64,000 nt of DNA from NCBI GenBank assembly GCA_020633465.1, contig JACKDN010000020.1, forward strand, positions 62,001 through 126,000, given 5' to 3'. The notes under the pieces were generated by a model. It was given only the letters and a program-made list of their open reading frames with translations, searched no databases and was not told the origin of the DNA. The first letter of the stretch is position 1. Every line of letters begins with the position of its first letter. This document shows, in pieces, positions 28,654 through 37,482 of the stretch. The translations under genes were made by a program, and so were the position numbers. This DNA is from Myxococcales bacterium. Its GTDB lineage: Bacteria > Myxococcota_A > Bradymonadia > UBA7976 > UBA1532.

Positions 28654-30888
28654 TCAGCGTTCGCCCGGCGCGGGGGCGGCGCGCAGCTGCGCAGCCCTCG
28701 ACCGCGCTGCCTCGGCGCCCCCTTCGTCCCCCTGCGCGGCGAGCACCTCGGCCCGCACCGCCCAAGCGCCCGCGTCGTCGGGCTCGAAGCGCACCGCGGC
28801 GTCGATGGCCTCGCGGGCCTGCGGCAGCTCGCCCGCGGCGAGGTGGATGCGCGCCATCAGCGTGGGCAGGCCCGGTAGGGGGACCCCCTCGCCGAGCAGC
28901 GCGACCCCCAGCTGCCGCGCCTCGACCATGCGCCCCAGCTCGACCTGCGCCTCGAGGACGCCCAGCCGCGCGATCGCCGCGCCGCGCCGGTCGGGCCCGG
29001 CCCGCCCCGCCGCCTCGGAGAAGGCGTCGAGGCTGGCCTTCCAGCGTCCGCGCTGCCGCTCGGCCTGCCCCAGGAAGAGCCAGCCCCGCAGGTCGGCGGG
29101 CTGCCACAGCGTGGCGGCGGTCAGCGCCTCGGCCGCGGCGTCCAGCTGCCCCGCCTCGAGCCGCAGCAGGCCCAGCCCGAACCAGGCCTCGCCCGACGAC
29201 GGCTGGCGCCGCGTCGCCTGCTCCGCGGCGGCCAGCGCCGCCGGCAGCCGACCCAGATCGCGGAGCGCGCGGGCCCGCAGCGTCTCGACCTCGGCGTCCG
29301 CGCCGACGGCCGCCGCCCGCTCGAGCGCCGCCAGGCCCCCGGCCGCGTCCCCCGTCCCCAGGCGCGCCCCCGCGGTCAAGAGCGCCACTCTCCGATCGCC
29401 GGGCGCCAGCGCGAAGGCGCGCTCGGCGGCCTCGCGCTCGCCCGTCGCGTCGCCGGTCAACCGCCTGATCGCGGCCAGCTCGGTCCACCCGTCGACGCGC
29501 TCGGGCAGCGCCTTCAGCCCGGTGGTCAGCCAGCGCAGGGCCCGCTCGAGGTCGCGCGGCTGACCGTCCGAGCGCCAGGCCTCGGCGTAGGCCCGCCCGA
29601 GCAGGATCTGGTGATCGGGATCGGCGGGCTCGACCTCGGGCCGCGCCACCCACACGAGCGGCGAGTCGTTGTTCTTGGGCGTGCGGGTGCCGGGCTTCAC
29701 GCGGATGAAGTGGTCGGTGGCCGAGACGTGCGGGATGTCGCGGGTGGCGCCGGCGTCCATGTGACACTCGGCGCAGTCCTCGCCGCCCGGCCCGGCGCAG
29801 GCGTGCATCTTCGCGTGGCCACCGTCGCCGTGGCAGTCGCGGCACGCGGCGGAGCGATCACGGGGGCTGGCCGGGTGCGGGGCGTGGCAGGTGGCGCAGG
29901 TCATCTGCGGCGTCTTCTGGGCGCACTCGCTCTGCGCGAGGCGCGCGAAGTGGTCGGTGGCGCCGAAGCCCTCGGTCGGGCGCTGGCGATCGAAGATGGC
30001 CACCACCTCGTGCAGCGGGCGGCCGGGCAGGTAGTCGCCCCAGCTGCGACCCGCGCGGAGCACCCGCGCGACGCCCGGGTAGTGGCAGAAGGCGCAGGCG
30101 TCGTCGGCGCGCGGCAGCGGATCGCCGTCGGGGCTGTGCACGGCGGCGTCACGCCCGTCGAGGCGGGCCTCGGCGTGCGCCCGGCCGTCGCCGTGGCAGC
30201 GGGCGCAGCCGAAGGGCCCGGCCGGCAAGCGCTCGAAGTGCACGTTCGAGCCCGGCCGCGTGGGCACCGGATCGCTGTGGCAGGCCACGCAGCCGGCGGG
30301 CACCGCGCGGAAGAGGCCCGGGTGCACCGCCAGCGCGTAGCCGGGGCTGAAGTCCCAGTCCTTCTTGCTGTGGTACCAGCTGAGCGGGGTCTGCAGCAGC
30401 TGATCCTCGGTGGCCCAGGCGTTGGTGTGCGCGTGGGCGCCGCTGCCGAAGACGAAGGCGATGGGGCGCGCGACGCTGTGGCCGGGCGCCGCCGTCTCGG
30501 TGACGACGCCGTCGGCGTAGGTGTAGGTGTAGCCGGTCGCGGGGTGCACCCGGGTGGCCGCCTTCGCCCGGACGGCGGCGGGCAGCTCGGCCACCGGCCG
30601 GAAGCTCTGCCCCATCTTCGAGGCGCGCCAGGCGTCGACCTGATCGGGGTGGCAGTCGGCGCAGGCCTCCTCGCTCCGGCGCAGGGCGGCCCAGTCCACC
30701 GGGGGCAGCGGCGCGGGCGCAGGCGCGGGCGCGGCTGGAGGCGGTGCGGGCGTCGGCGGCGGCGCCGGCGCCTCGGCGACGGGCCTGGCGTCGGCCCGCT
30801 CGGCCGACGCCGCCGGCGGCTTCGAGGCCTTGCAGCCCACCACCAGGGCGATCATCGCGCACCACCCGATCCCGCCCCGTCCGCGCAT
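28654..30888 (-). CDS. Seven-haem c-type cytochrome / TPR lipoprotein
   Basis: A 744-residue predicted lipoprotein. The signal peptide ends in LVVGC, so I chose the ATG at 30888 over one eight codons upstream. A Pro/Ala-rich linker follows, then seven CxxCH haem-binding motifs over roughly residues 60-385: CADCH, CVACH, CARCH, CAFCH, CATCH, CRDCH and CAECH. Distal His ligands such as HPDQ and HAPHPAS are also present. The C-terminal 320 residues are helical repeats of TPR type (AYAEAWRSDGQPRDLERALR, GEAWFGLGLLRLEAGQLDAA). Related multihaem-TPR proteins act in periplasmic or outer-surface electron transfer; the TPR part probably docks a partner. It is divergent from the ATL gene, 77 bp away. 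The haem genes a few kb downstream are a plausible supply, but no cytochrome maturation operon is in view. Confidence 0.85.
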   Translation of the reverse strand: MRGRGGIGWCAMIALVVGCKASKPPAASAERADARPVAEAPAPPPTPAPPPAAPAPAPAPLPPVDWAALRRSEEACADCHPDQVDAWRASKMGQSFRPVAELPAAVRAKAATRVHPATGYTYTYADGVVTETAAPGHSVARPIAFVFGSGAHAHTNAWATEDQLLQTPLSWYHSKKDWDFSPGYALAVHPGLFRAVPAGCVACHSDPVPTRPGSNVHFERLPAGPFGCARCHGDGRAHAEARLDGRDAAVHSPDGDPLPRADDACAFCHYPGVARVLRAGRSWGDYLPGRPLHEVVAIFDRQRPTEGFGATDHFARLAQSECAQKTPQMTCATCHAPHPASPRDRSAACRDCHGDGGHAKMHACAGPGGEDCAECHMDAGATRDIPHVSATDHFIRVKPGTRTPKNNDSPLVWVARPEVEPADPDHQILLGRAYAEAWRSDGQPRDLERALRWLTTGLKALPERVDGWTELAAIRRLTGDATGEREAAERAFALAPGDRRVALLTAGARLGTGDAAGGLAALERAAAVGADAEVETLRARALRDLGRLPAALAAAEQATRRQPSSGEAWFGLGLLRLEAGQLDAAAEALTAATLWQPADLRGWLFLGQAERQRGRWKASLDAFSEAAGRAGPDRRGAAIARLGVLEAQVELGRMVEARQLGVALLGEGVPLPGLPTLMARIHLAAGELPQAREAIDAAVRFEPDDAGAWAVRAEVLAAQGDEGGAEAARSRAAQLRAAPAPGER

Positions 30889-30930
30889 GCCGTCCTCCGC
30901 GCCGGCCGCCATTTTGGTGCATCGGGTGCC

Positions 30931-30959
30931 TTTTCGCCATCGGCGTCGCGGCCTATGCT
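30931..30959 (+). promoter_or_regulatory. Possible promoter of the ATL gene (near-leaderless)
   Basis: A -10-like TATGCT lies 6 nt before the ATG at 30966. A weak -35-like TTTTCG lies 17 bp further upstream. A transcript from here would be nearly leaderless, and no Shine-Dalgarno sequence is seen before this ATG. Confidence 0.4.
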
Positions 30960-30965
30960 GCGGCG

Positions 30966-31325
30966 ATGCTGCCCTTCGACGAAGAGCGCGTGGTGGGGCC
31001 CGGCTGGCACGACCGGGTGTACGCCGTCGTGCGGCGCGTGCCCACCGGCCGCGTCACCACCTACGGCGACGTGGCGACCGTGCTGGGCTCGCCGCGGGTG
31101 GCGCGCCACGTCGGCTTCGCGCTCGCCGCGCTGAGCGACGACGTCCGGCCGCCGGTGCCCTGGCACCGGGTGATCAACGCGCAGGGGCGCATCAGCTCGA
31201 AGGGGGACGTGGTGCGCGCCGAGCGGCAGCGGCAGCTGCTGGCCGCCGAGGGCGTGCTGCTCGACGATCGCGGGCGCGTGGATCTGAAGCGGCTGCGCTT
31301 CGGCTTTCGCGAGCTCGACGACTGA
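30966..31325 (+). CDS. Alkyltransferase-like (ATL) protein, MGMT-family DNA repair factor
   Basis: A 119-residue protein matching the C-terminal DNA-binding domain of O6-alkylguanine-DNA alkyltransferases. VPTGRVTTYGDVATVLG is the helix-turn-helix entry, and GFALAALSDD and VPWHRVINAQGRIS surround the active site. The catalytic Cys of the MGMT PCHR motif is replaced by Trp (PWHR). This is the hallmark of ATL proteins, which bind O6-alkylguanine, flip the base and route the lesion to nucleotide excision repair without alkyl transfer. The protein ends soon after the domain, as ATLs do. It is a single gene, divergent from the cytochrome and convergent with the TAXI gene. Confidence 0.9.
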   Translation: MLPFDEERVVGPGWHDRVYAVVRRVPTGRVTTYGDVATVLGSPRVARHVGFALAALSDDVRPPVPWHRVINAQGRISSKGDVVRAERQRQLLAAEGVLLDDRGRVDLKRLRFGFRELDD

Positions 31326-31331
31326 TCCGGA

Positions 31332-32219
31332 TCAGTCGAGGGCCTCGCGCAGGGCCGGCAGCAGGGCGACCAGCGCCGTGGCCAGCTTCTTCGCGGCGTC
31401 CGGATGCCGGGCCTTCCACTCGGGGCTGGCGAAGAACACCGCGTCCACCTGCTGGGTGGCTACCGCGTCGTCCTGCAGGTGGGGGTAGGTGCCCTTCTCG
31501 AGGGTGGCCGGCCGGTAGACCACGCGCTTGTCGCGCCCCACCTTGCGCTGCAGCCGCTCGTCGGTCAGCCCCACCAGCTTCAGCTTGCCGCCGAAGCGCT
31601 CGTCGGCGGTGCGCAGGGTGCGGCCGCCCTTGCCGCTGACGAACAACATGCACTGCGCGCCCACGCCGTCGGTGATCTTCAGCAGCCCCTCGTCGACGCT
31701 CACCTCGGCCGACGTGACGGCCTCGTAGGCCTTGTGCAGGCGCTGCAGCAGGCTCCAGGTGATGTAGGTGCCCGATCCGTAGCTGTTGACCAGCACCTTC
31801 ACCCGCGACGCCTTGGCGGGCTCGAAGCGATCGAAGTCGACCTCGGTGTTGCACAGCAGGTGCAGGTACTCGGGATAGAGCGTCGTGATGCGCTCCATCG
31901 TGAACTTCGTGTTGGGGTGCTCGAACTCGTAGAGGGCGTAGGCGTCGTCCTGCGCGATCACCGCGTCGCAGCGCCGCCGATCGGCGTGGATGGCCTCGAG
32001 GTTCTCCCAGCTGCCCGCCGTCTCGACGACCTCGACGGCCACCTGCCCCTTCAGCTTGGAGGCGATGGCCTCGCCCACGCGATGGTAGTTGTTGCCGGCC
32101 TTGCCGGTGCAGATGCGCAGCGGGGGCAGCCCGGCGCCGGCGTCCTTGGCCGGCGCGGCGGGCTGGGCGGCGGCGGTGGCCGCCCACAGCAACGAGAGCA
32201 GCGGGATGGCGGTGCGCAT
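31332..32219 (-). CDS. TAXI-family periplasmic solute-binding protein (orphan)
   Basis: A 295-residue protein with a signal peptide (AIPLLSLLWAATAAAQ). LRICTGKAGNNYHRVGEAIA matches the G-x-x-G-x-x-Y ligand loop at the start of TAXI/NMT1-type binding proteins of TRAP transporters. Other family-like stretches are VETAGSWENLEAI, ITTLYPEYLHLL and GSGTYITWSLLQR. In the family the protein captures a small organic anion and delivers it to DctQM-type membrane subunits. None is encoded within the window, so the ligand and partner are unknown; some such orphans act as sensors. It has its own predicted promoter 33 bp upstream and so is separate from the hemD gene before it. Confidence 0.8.
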   Translation of the reverse strand: MRTAIPLLSLLWAATAAAQPAAPAKDAGAGLPPLRICTGKAGNNYHRVGEAIASKLKGQVAVEVVETAGSWENLEAIHADRRRCDAVIAQDDAYALYEFEHPNTKFTMERITTLYPEYLHLLCNTEVDFDRFEPAKASRVKVLVNSYGSGTYITWSLLQRLHKAYEAVTSAEVSVDEGLLKITDGVGAQCMLFVSGKGGRTLRTADERFGGKLKLVGLTDERLQRKVGRDKRVVYRPATLEKGTYPHLQDDAVATQQVDAVFFASPEWKARHPDAAKKLATALVALLPALREALD

Positions 32220-32251
32220 GGGTCGTCCTCGTGGGCCGGGGAGTGGGTCCA

Positions 32252-32280
32252 GTGATACGCAGGGTCGGGGCCGGGCGCAA
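32252..32280 (-). promoter_or_regulatory. Predicted promoter of the TAXI binding-protein gene
   Basis: Minus strand: -35 TTGCGC, exact 17-bp spacer, -10 TATCAC. It leaves a leader of about 25 nt before the ATG at 32219, which has GAGGACGACC as a weak ribosome site. Confidence 0.55.
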
Positions 32281-32315
32281 ACTCGCGGGCCCCGACGCGA
32301 TCACCGCGCCCGCAT

Positions 32316-33845
32316 TCAGCCGGCGGCCGCGGCCCCCCACGCGGCGAGGGCGTCCACCAGGCCGCCCATCGTGTAGCGCTCGGCCTCGACGGCGACGCGG
32401 AAGCCCGCCTGCCGCGCGGTCTCGGCGGTGATGGGGCCGATGCAGGCGGCCTGGGTGCGGGCCTGCAGGGCCGCCAGCGTGGGCGCGTCGAACAGGCGGC
32501 AGAAGTGGGTGACCGTGGACGACGCGGTGAAGGTGATCAGATCGGCCTCGCCCGCCGCAACCCGCGCGCGGACGGCGGGGTCGACCGCCGGTCCGACGGT
32601 GCGGTAGGCCGGCACCACGTCGACCTCGGCGCCGGCCGCGCGCAGGGTGTCGGGCAGCACCTCGCGGGCCACCTCGGCGCGCGGGATCAGCACGCGGCGG
32701 CCGCGCAGGCCGTCCACGTCCAGGGCCGCCAGCAGGCCCTCGGCGACGAACTCGCCCGGCACGACGTCGGCGACCAGACCCCGCGCGCGCAGGCGGCGGG
32801 CGGTGGCCGGGCCGATCACCGCGAGGCGAGCGGCGCCGAAGGCGCGGGGGTCGCGCCCGGCGGCGTACAGGGCGTCGAGGAAGTGATCGACGCCGTTGAC
32901 GCTGGTGAAGACCACCAGATCGTAGGTGTGCAGCGCGGCCACCGCCGCCGCCATCGCCGGCGCGTCACCCGGCTCGAAGGCGATGGTGGGCAGGGGCAGC
33001 ACCTCGGCGCCCAGCTCGAGCAGGCGCTCGGCCAGATCGGCCTGCTGGGCCTCGCTGCGGGTGACCACGACGCGGCGCCCGTGCAGGGGCCGGCGCTCGA
33101 CCCAGGCGATGTGATCCCGCAGGCCCACCACCTCGCCGACGATGATGGTCAGCGGGGGCGCCAGATCCTCGGCCTCGGCGGTGTCGGCCACCTCGGCCAG
33201 CGTGGTGACCACCGTGCGCTGATCCGGCCGGGTGGCCCAGCGCACCAGGGCCACCGGCGTCGCGCCCGGCTTGCCGGCGCCCATCAGCGCGTCGGCCAGA
33301 TCGCGCAGGCGCCGGCGGCCCATGTAGAAGACGATGGTGCTCATGCCCGCGAGGGCGGCCCAGTCGATCGCGTCCTCGTCGCGCTCGGCGCGCGGGTGCC
33401 CGGTGACGAAGGCCAGCGTCGAGCCGAAGCCGCGGTGGGTCACCGGGATGCCGGCGTAGGCGGCGCTGGCGACCGCCGCGGTGACGCCGGGCACCACCTC
33501 GAAGGGCACGCCGGCCGCCGACAGGGCCTCGGCCTCCTCGCCGCCGCGCCCGAAGACGAAGGGATCGCCGCCCTTCAAGCGGACGACGATCTGGCCGGCC
33601 TGCGCGCGCTCGACCAGCGCGGCGTTGATCTGATCCTGGGTGATGCGGTGGGGGCGCTCGCCGGCGGGGACGTGCTCGCAGTCGGGTCGGCAGTGCGCCA
33701 GCAGCGCCGGGTTGACCAGGTAGTCGTAGAGGACGGCGTCTGCCCGGGCGAGGACGTCCCGGCCGCGCAGGGTGAGCAGGCCGGGATCCCAGGGGCCCGC
33801 GCCCACCAGGTAGACGAAGCCTCGCCCCTGGGCCACGGCGGTCAC
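32316..33845 (-). CDS. cobA-hemD: Uroporphyrinogen-III C-methyltransferase / uroporphyrinogen-III synthase fusion
   Basis: A 509-residue bifunctional enzyme. Residues about 8-245 are the SAM-dependent methyltransferase: [36 protein letters not shown] and [20 protein letters not shown]. It converts uroporphyrinogen III to precorrin-2 for sirohaem or cobalamin. Residues about 255-509 are Hem[50 protein letters not shown] and [12 protein letters not shown]. HemD cyclises hydroxymethylbilane to uroporphyrinogen III. The GTG at 33845 overlaps the hemC stop as GTGA. Such CobA-HemD fusions are known in several phyla. It is the last gene of the tetrapyrrole operon. Confidence 0.93.
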   Translation of the reverse strand: MTAVAQGRGFVYLVGAGPWDPGLLTLRGRDVLARADAVLYDYLVNPALLAHCRPDCEHVPAGERPHRITQDQINAALVERAQAGQIVVRLKGGDPFVFGRGGEEAEALSAAGVPFEVVPGVTAAVASAAYAGIPVTHRGFGSTLAFVTGHPRAERDEDAIDWAALAGMSTIVFYMGRRRLRDLADALMGAGKPGATPVALVRWATRPDQRTVVTTLAEVADTAEAEDLAPPLTIIVGEVVGLRDHIAWVERRPLHGRRVVVTRSEAQQADLAERLLELGAEVLPLPTIAFEPGDAPAMAAAVAALHTYDLVVFTSVNGVDHFLDALYAAGRDPRAFGAARLAVIGPATARRLRARGLVADVVPGEFVAEGLLAALDVDGLRGRRVLIPRAEVAREVLPDTLRAAGAEVDVVPAYRTVGPAVDPAVRARVAAGEADLITFTASSTVTHFCRLFDAPTLAALQARTQAACIGPITAETARQAGFRVAVEAERYTMGGLVDALAAWGAAAAG

Positions 33846-34765
33846 CCGCGCAGCTCGGCCAGCACCTCGGCGCCGCCCGCGTCGAGCACGGCGCGGGCCA
33901 CCTCGGCGCCGAGGCGCTCGGGATCGTCGCCCAGGGCGGTGTGCTCGAAGTAGGCGCTGCCGTCCGGCGCGCCGACGAAGGCGCGCAGGCGCAGGGTGCC
34001 CCGATCCGCCGTCGCGTAGCCGCCCACCGGCACCCGGCAGTCGCCCTCGACCGCGCGCAGGAAGGCGCGCTCGGCCGTCGTGCACGCGGCGGTGTCGGCG
34101 TGGTGCAGCGGGGCCAGCAGCTTCCGCGTCTCGGCGTCGTCGGCCCGGCACTCGATGGCCAGGGCCCCCTGCCCCACGGCGGGGATGAACACGTCGGGGT
34201 TCAGCGGGTTGAAGACGACGTCGTCGCGGCTGTCGGGCATGTCCAGCCGAAGCAGGCCGGCCCAGGCCAGCAGCACGCCGTCCATGCGGCGTTCGCCCTC
34301 TTCGTGCAGGCGGCCCACGCGGGTCTCGACCTTGCCGCGGATGGAGTGGATCGAGGCGTCCCCCCAGCGCCGCTGGGCCAGGCAGCTGCGCCGCAGGCTG
34401 GCGGTGCCGACGCGCGCCATCGGCGCCTCGTCGCCGGCGCGGCGCACCAGGCAGTCGCGCACGTCGCCGCGCACCGGGACCGCCGCGATCACCATGCCCT
34501 CGGGCAGCGCGGTCGGCATGTCCTTCATGCTGTGGACGGCGAGCTGGATCTCGTCGCCCTCGAGCCCCACCTCGAGCTCCTTGGTGAAGAGGCCCTTGCC
34601 GCCGATCTCGGCCAGGGGCCGGTCGAGGATGTGGTCGCCGGTGGTCTTGTAGATGACCAGCTCGGTCTCGATGGCGTCCCCGTGCGCCACCTTCAGGCGG
34701 GCGGCGACGTGCTCGGCCTGCCACAGCGCCAGGGCCGAGCCGCGGGTGCCGATGCGGATCTTCAT
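33842..34765 (-). CDS. hemC: Hydroxymethylbilane synthase (porphobilinogen deaminase)
   Basis: A 307-residue cytosolic enzyme joining four porphobilinogen units into hydroxymethylbilane. It begins KIRIGTRGSALALWQAEHVA and shows GGKGLFTKELE, AVHSMKDMPTALPEG, VGTASLRRSCLAQRR and the domain-3 loop EGDCRVPVGGYA. The Cys in that loop carries the dipyrromethane cofactor. The length is normal for the family. The start at 34765 overlaps the hemA stop (ATGA) and the gene end overlaps cobA-hemD (GTGA), so three successive pathway enzymes are translationally coupled. Confidence 0.95.
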   Translation of the reverse strand: MKIRIGTRGSALALWQAEHVAARLKVAHGDAIETELVIYKTTGDHILDRPLAEIGGKGLFTKELEVGLEGDEIQLAVHSMKDMPTALPEGMVIAAVPVRGDVRDCLVRRAGDEAPMARVGTASLRRSCLAQRRWGDASIHSIRGKVETRVGRLHEEGERRMDGVLLAWAGLLRLDMPDSRDDVVFNPLNPDVFIPAVGQGALAIECRADDAETRKLLAPLHHADTAACTTAERAFLRAVEGDCRVPVGGYATADRGTLRLRAFVGAPDGSAYFEHTALGDDPERLGAEVARAVLDAGGAEVLAELRG

Positions 34766-36045
34766 GCGTCCTCCTCGTCCTCGAGGGCGAACAGGGCGCG
34801 CGCGGCGCGCACCAGCTCGTCGTCCCCCTCGGCCGCCGATCGCTTCAGGTTCATCTGAACGTCGTGCAGCAGCTTGTTCATCAGGCCGTCCGCCAGCACC
34901 TCGACGGCCTTGGCCTGCTTGGGATCCAGGTCGCCCAGCCGGCGCATCGCGCGCTCGAGCTCGGCCGCCTTCAGGGCGTCGGCCTTGCGCCGCAGGGCCA
35001 CGATGGTGGGCTTGACGTCCATCACCGCCAGCTCGCGGAGGAAGCGCTCGGCCTCCTGCGCGACCAGCGCCTCGGCGGCCTCGGCCTCGCGCTGGCGGGT
35101 GGCCAGGTTCTCGTTGGCGATGCCGGTCAGATCGTCGACGTCGTAGCAGAAGACGTTGTCGAGGGCGTTGCAGGCGGGATCCACGTTGCGCGGGACGGCG
35201 ATGTCGATCAGGAAGATGGGGCGGTACTTGCGGGCCTTCAGCGCGGCCTTCATGCCCTTCTTGTCGATCAGGTAGCCGCGCGCGCCGGTGCTGGTGACGA
35301 CGATGTCGGCCTCGACCAGCAGCCGGGGCAGCTCGTCGAGCTCGCGCGGGTGGCCGCCGAGCGCCTCGGCCACCTTCTGCGCGCGCTCGATGCTGCGGTT
35401 GGCCACCCACAGCGAGTCGATGCCCGCGTTGACCAGGTGGCGGGCGGCCAGCTCGCCCATCTTGCCCGCGCCCACGAGCACCGCGGTGTGCGTCGACAGG
35501 TCGCCGAAGATCTGGCGGGCCAGGTCGACCGCGACGCTCGAGATCGAGACGACGTGGCGCCCGATGCCGGTCTGCGTGCGCACGCGCTTGGCGACCTTGA
35601 AGGCCCGCTCGACCGCGCGGTTCAAAGCCGGGCCGGTCAGGCCGCTGCCCCGACAGGCGTCGAAGGCCGTCTTCATCTGCCCCAGGATCTGCGGCTCGCC
35701 GACCACCATGCTGTCGAGGCTGGCGGCCACCCGGAACAGGTGGCGCACCGCCGAGGCGTCGTCGTGCGCGTAGACGTGCCGACGCACCGTCGACACGCGC
35801 GCGTTGCCGACGCTGGCCAGCACGTCGGCCAGGGCGTCGCTGTGCACCGTCGGATCGTCGGTGGTCGCGTACAGCTCGACGCGGTTGCAGGTGGACAGCA
35901 CGAAGGACTCGCGGAAGCCGGCCTTGCGGGCCAGCCCGGCGGTGTCGGACAGGGCGTCCTCGGGGATGGCGAACCGCTCGCGCACCTGAACGGGCGCGGT
36001 GCGGTGCGACAAGCCGAGGACGACGAGCCGCGGCGGCAGCCCCAT
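34762..36045 (-). CDS. hemA: Glutamyl-tRNA reductase
   Basis: A 427-residue enzyme for the first committed step of C5-pathway tetrapyrrole synthesis, the NADPH-dependent reduction of glutamyl-tRNA to glutamate-1-semialdehyde. It has LGLSHRTAPVQVRERFA, the catalytic-Cys motif FVLSTCNRVELYA (about residue 50), VVGEPQILGQMK, the nucleotide-binding VLVGAGKMGELAARHL and FLIDIAVPRNVDP. The C-terminal helices (about 320-427) form the dimerisation domain. Its ATG at 36045 shares one base with the stop codon of the HemX-like gene. The hemA-hemC-hemD order is classical; hemL and hemB are not in the window. Confidence 0.95.
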   Translation of the reverse strand: MGLPPRLVVLGLSHRTAPVQVRERFAIPEDALSDTAGLARKAGFRESFVLSTCNRVELYATTDDPTVHSDALADVLASVGNARVSTVRRHVYAHDDASAVRHLFRVAASLDSMVVGEPQILGQMKTAFDACRGSGLTGPALNRAVERAFKVAKRVRTQTGIGRHVVSISSVAVDLARQIFGDLSTHTAVLVGAGKMGELAARHLVNAGIDSLWVANRSIERAQKVAEALGGHPRELDELPRLLVEADIVVTSTGARGYLIDKKGMKAALKARKYRPIFLIDIAVPRNVDPACNALDNVFCYDVDDLTGIANENLATRQREAEAAEALVAQEAERFLRELAVMDVKPTIVALRRKADALKAAELERAMRRLGDLDPKQAKAVEVLADGLMNKLLHDVQMNLKRSAAEGDDELVRAARALFALEDEEDA

Positions 36046-36827
36046 CAACCCAACCCCAGGCTGTACAAGACGACCACCGCCATCGCCACGGCGAGGCCCG
36101 CGGTCGTCGCCATCGCGGCCCGCGGCCCGCGCCAGCCGGCCACCAGCCGCGCCTGCAGCACGAAGCCGTAGATCACCCACGACACCACCGCCAGCACGTA
36201 GGACACCTTCAGCGTCCCCTCCCCCTCGCGCACCGCCTGCACGCTGCCGAGCAGCAGGGCCACGGTGTAGAAGGGGAAGCCGATGATGATGCTGCGCAGG
36301 GCCAGGCGGTCGAGCACCTGCAGCGGCGGCAGGCGGCTGCGCAGGCCGCTGCGCGACTTGCGCTTCAGCATGCGCTGCTGCAGCAGGTACACCAGCGAGA
36401 CGGCGGTGGCGAAGCCGAAGGCGCTGACGCCCACGAAGGCCAGCGCGATGTGCACCCAGAGCAGCCAGTCGGCCACCGGCCCGCCGACGACGTGTGTGGG
36501 GTTGGCCACGAACAGGCCGAGGGTGGCGAGGATGGTGGCGAGCGCGGTGATGAAGCTGCCGAGGGCCTGCACCGGGTAGCGGCGCAGCAGGCCCAGGTAC
36601 AGGATGCCCAGGCCCCAGGCCGACAGGCCCAGCCAGAGGCGGGTGCCGCCGGCGACGCCGGCCTCGAAGGCCCACCAGGCCAGCACGATGGTCCAGAAGC
36701 CGAGCGTCAGCCGCAGCGTCCAGCGCGCCAGCTCGCCGACGCCGGGCCGCGCCGTCCAGAGCGACGCGAGGTAACCGACGGTCGTGGCACCGTACGCGCC
36801 GGCGCCGATGGCGAAGAGTGTGTCCAC
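36045..36827 (-). CDS. HemX/CcsA-type integral membrane protein
   Basis: A 260-residue membrane protein with about eight hydrophobic segments and conserved-looking His/Trp positions (WLLWVHIALAFVGVSAFG). It matches the cytochrome c assembly (CcsA/CcmC/HemX) family, whose members handle haem or stabilise HemA. Its direct position upstream of hemA matches HemX of the Bacillus hemAXCDBL operon, so HemX is the better name than a c-type assembly factor. No CcsB/ResB partner or tryptophan-rich WWD signature is clear. The GTG at 36827 has GAGGGAG just upstream; it is 59 bp after the SirC-like gene. Confidence 0.8.
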   Translation of the reverse strand: MDTLFAIGAGAYGATTVGYLASLWTARPGVGELARWTLRLTLGFWTIVLAWWAFEAGVAGGTRLWLGLSAWGLGILYLGLLRRYPVQALGSFITALATILATLGLFVANPTHVVGGPVADWLLWVHIALAFVGVSAFGFATAVSLVYLLQQRMLKRKSRSGLRSRLPPLQVLDRLALRSIIIGFPFYTVALLLGSVQAVREGEGTLKVSYVLAVVSWVIYGFVLQARLVAGWRGPRAAMATTAGLAVAMAVVVLYSLGLG

Positions 36828-36886
36828 CGCTCCCTCGTGCGGCCCGCTCCGGATCGGCCGCTTGTACCATGGGCGCCCGCGCGGCG

Positions 36887-37482
36887 CTACGCCCGCTCGG
36901 CCAACCGGCGGGCGCCCTCGGCGTCGCCGCGCAGCAGCAGCGCCAACAGCGGCCCGTCGGCCAGCGCGCGCACCCGGTCGCGCGCGATCGGCGGCGCCCG
37001 CGAGGCGCGCCCGCGCCTGGCCCACCAGCTGCGCGAAGGCGCCCCACGCGTCGGGCGCCGCGGCCTCGAGCGCCCGCCGCAGCGCGGCGGTCGCGGCCGG
37101 CGCCCCGCTGGTGAGCCCGATGGCCACCGGGCCCCGCCGGACCACGGCGGGCACGACCACGTCACCCGCGTCGGGCGCGTCGGCGCGGCCCACCAGCACC
37201 CCGGCGCGCGCGCGGCGGCCGCGGCGACCGCCGCGTTGACGTCGGGGGCGCGCAGGCGAAGGCGAGCAGGGCGCCGCGCAGGTGGGCGGGGTCGAAGGGC
37301 GCCGCGACGGCCTCGGTCACCGCCGGCGCGGCGGGCACGTCCGGCGCCACCCACCGCACCGTGGCGCCCGCGGCCCGCAGCGCCGCGACGCGCCGCCGGC
37401 CCACGGGTCCGGCGCCCACCACCAGCACCGTGCGGCCGGTCAGGCGCACGTGCAGGGGCAGCAGATCCGCGCGGATCGTCAG
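36887..37482 (-). CDS. Precorrin-2 dehydrogenase / sirohydrochlorin synthase-like protein (frame interrupted)
   Basis: About 199 codons when frameshifts near 37245, 37215 and 37000 are allowed. The N-terminus has LLPLHVRLTGRTVLVVGAGP, the Rossmann NAD-binding loop and typical opening of Met8p/SirC/CysG N-domains. The middle reads PDVNAAVAAAAA, then GDVVVPAVVRRGPVAIGLT. The end is a helical ALADGPLLALLLRGDAEGA. The enzyme oxidises precorrin-2 to sirohydrochlorin and complements the CobA part of the fusion downstream. The start codon is unclear: a CTG at 37482 overlapping the thioredoxin stop is the best visible candidate and may itself be an error for ATG or GTG. The length matches the family, so decay seems less likely than sequencing indels. 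Confidence 0.68.

Noticed and set aside
32236..32316. hemD continuing into the TAXI gene as one operon
   Set aside because: A promoter with an exact 17-bp spacer lies in the gap, and the functions are unrelated.
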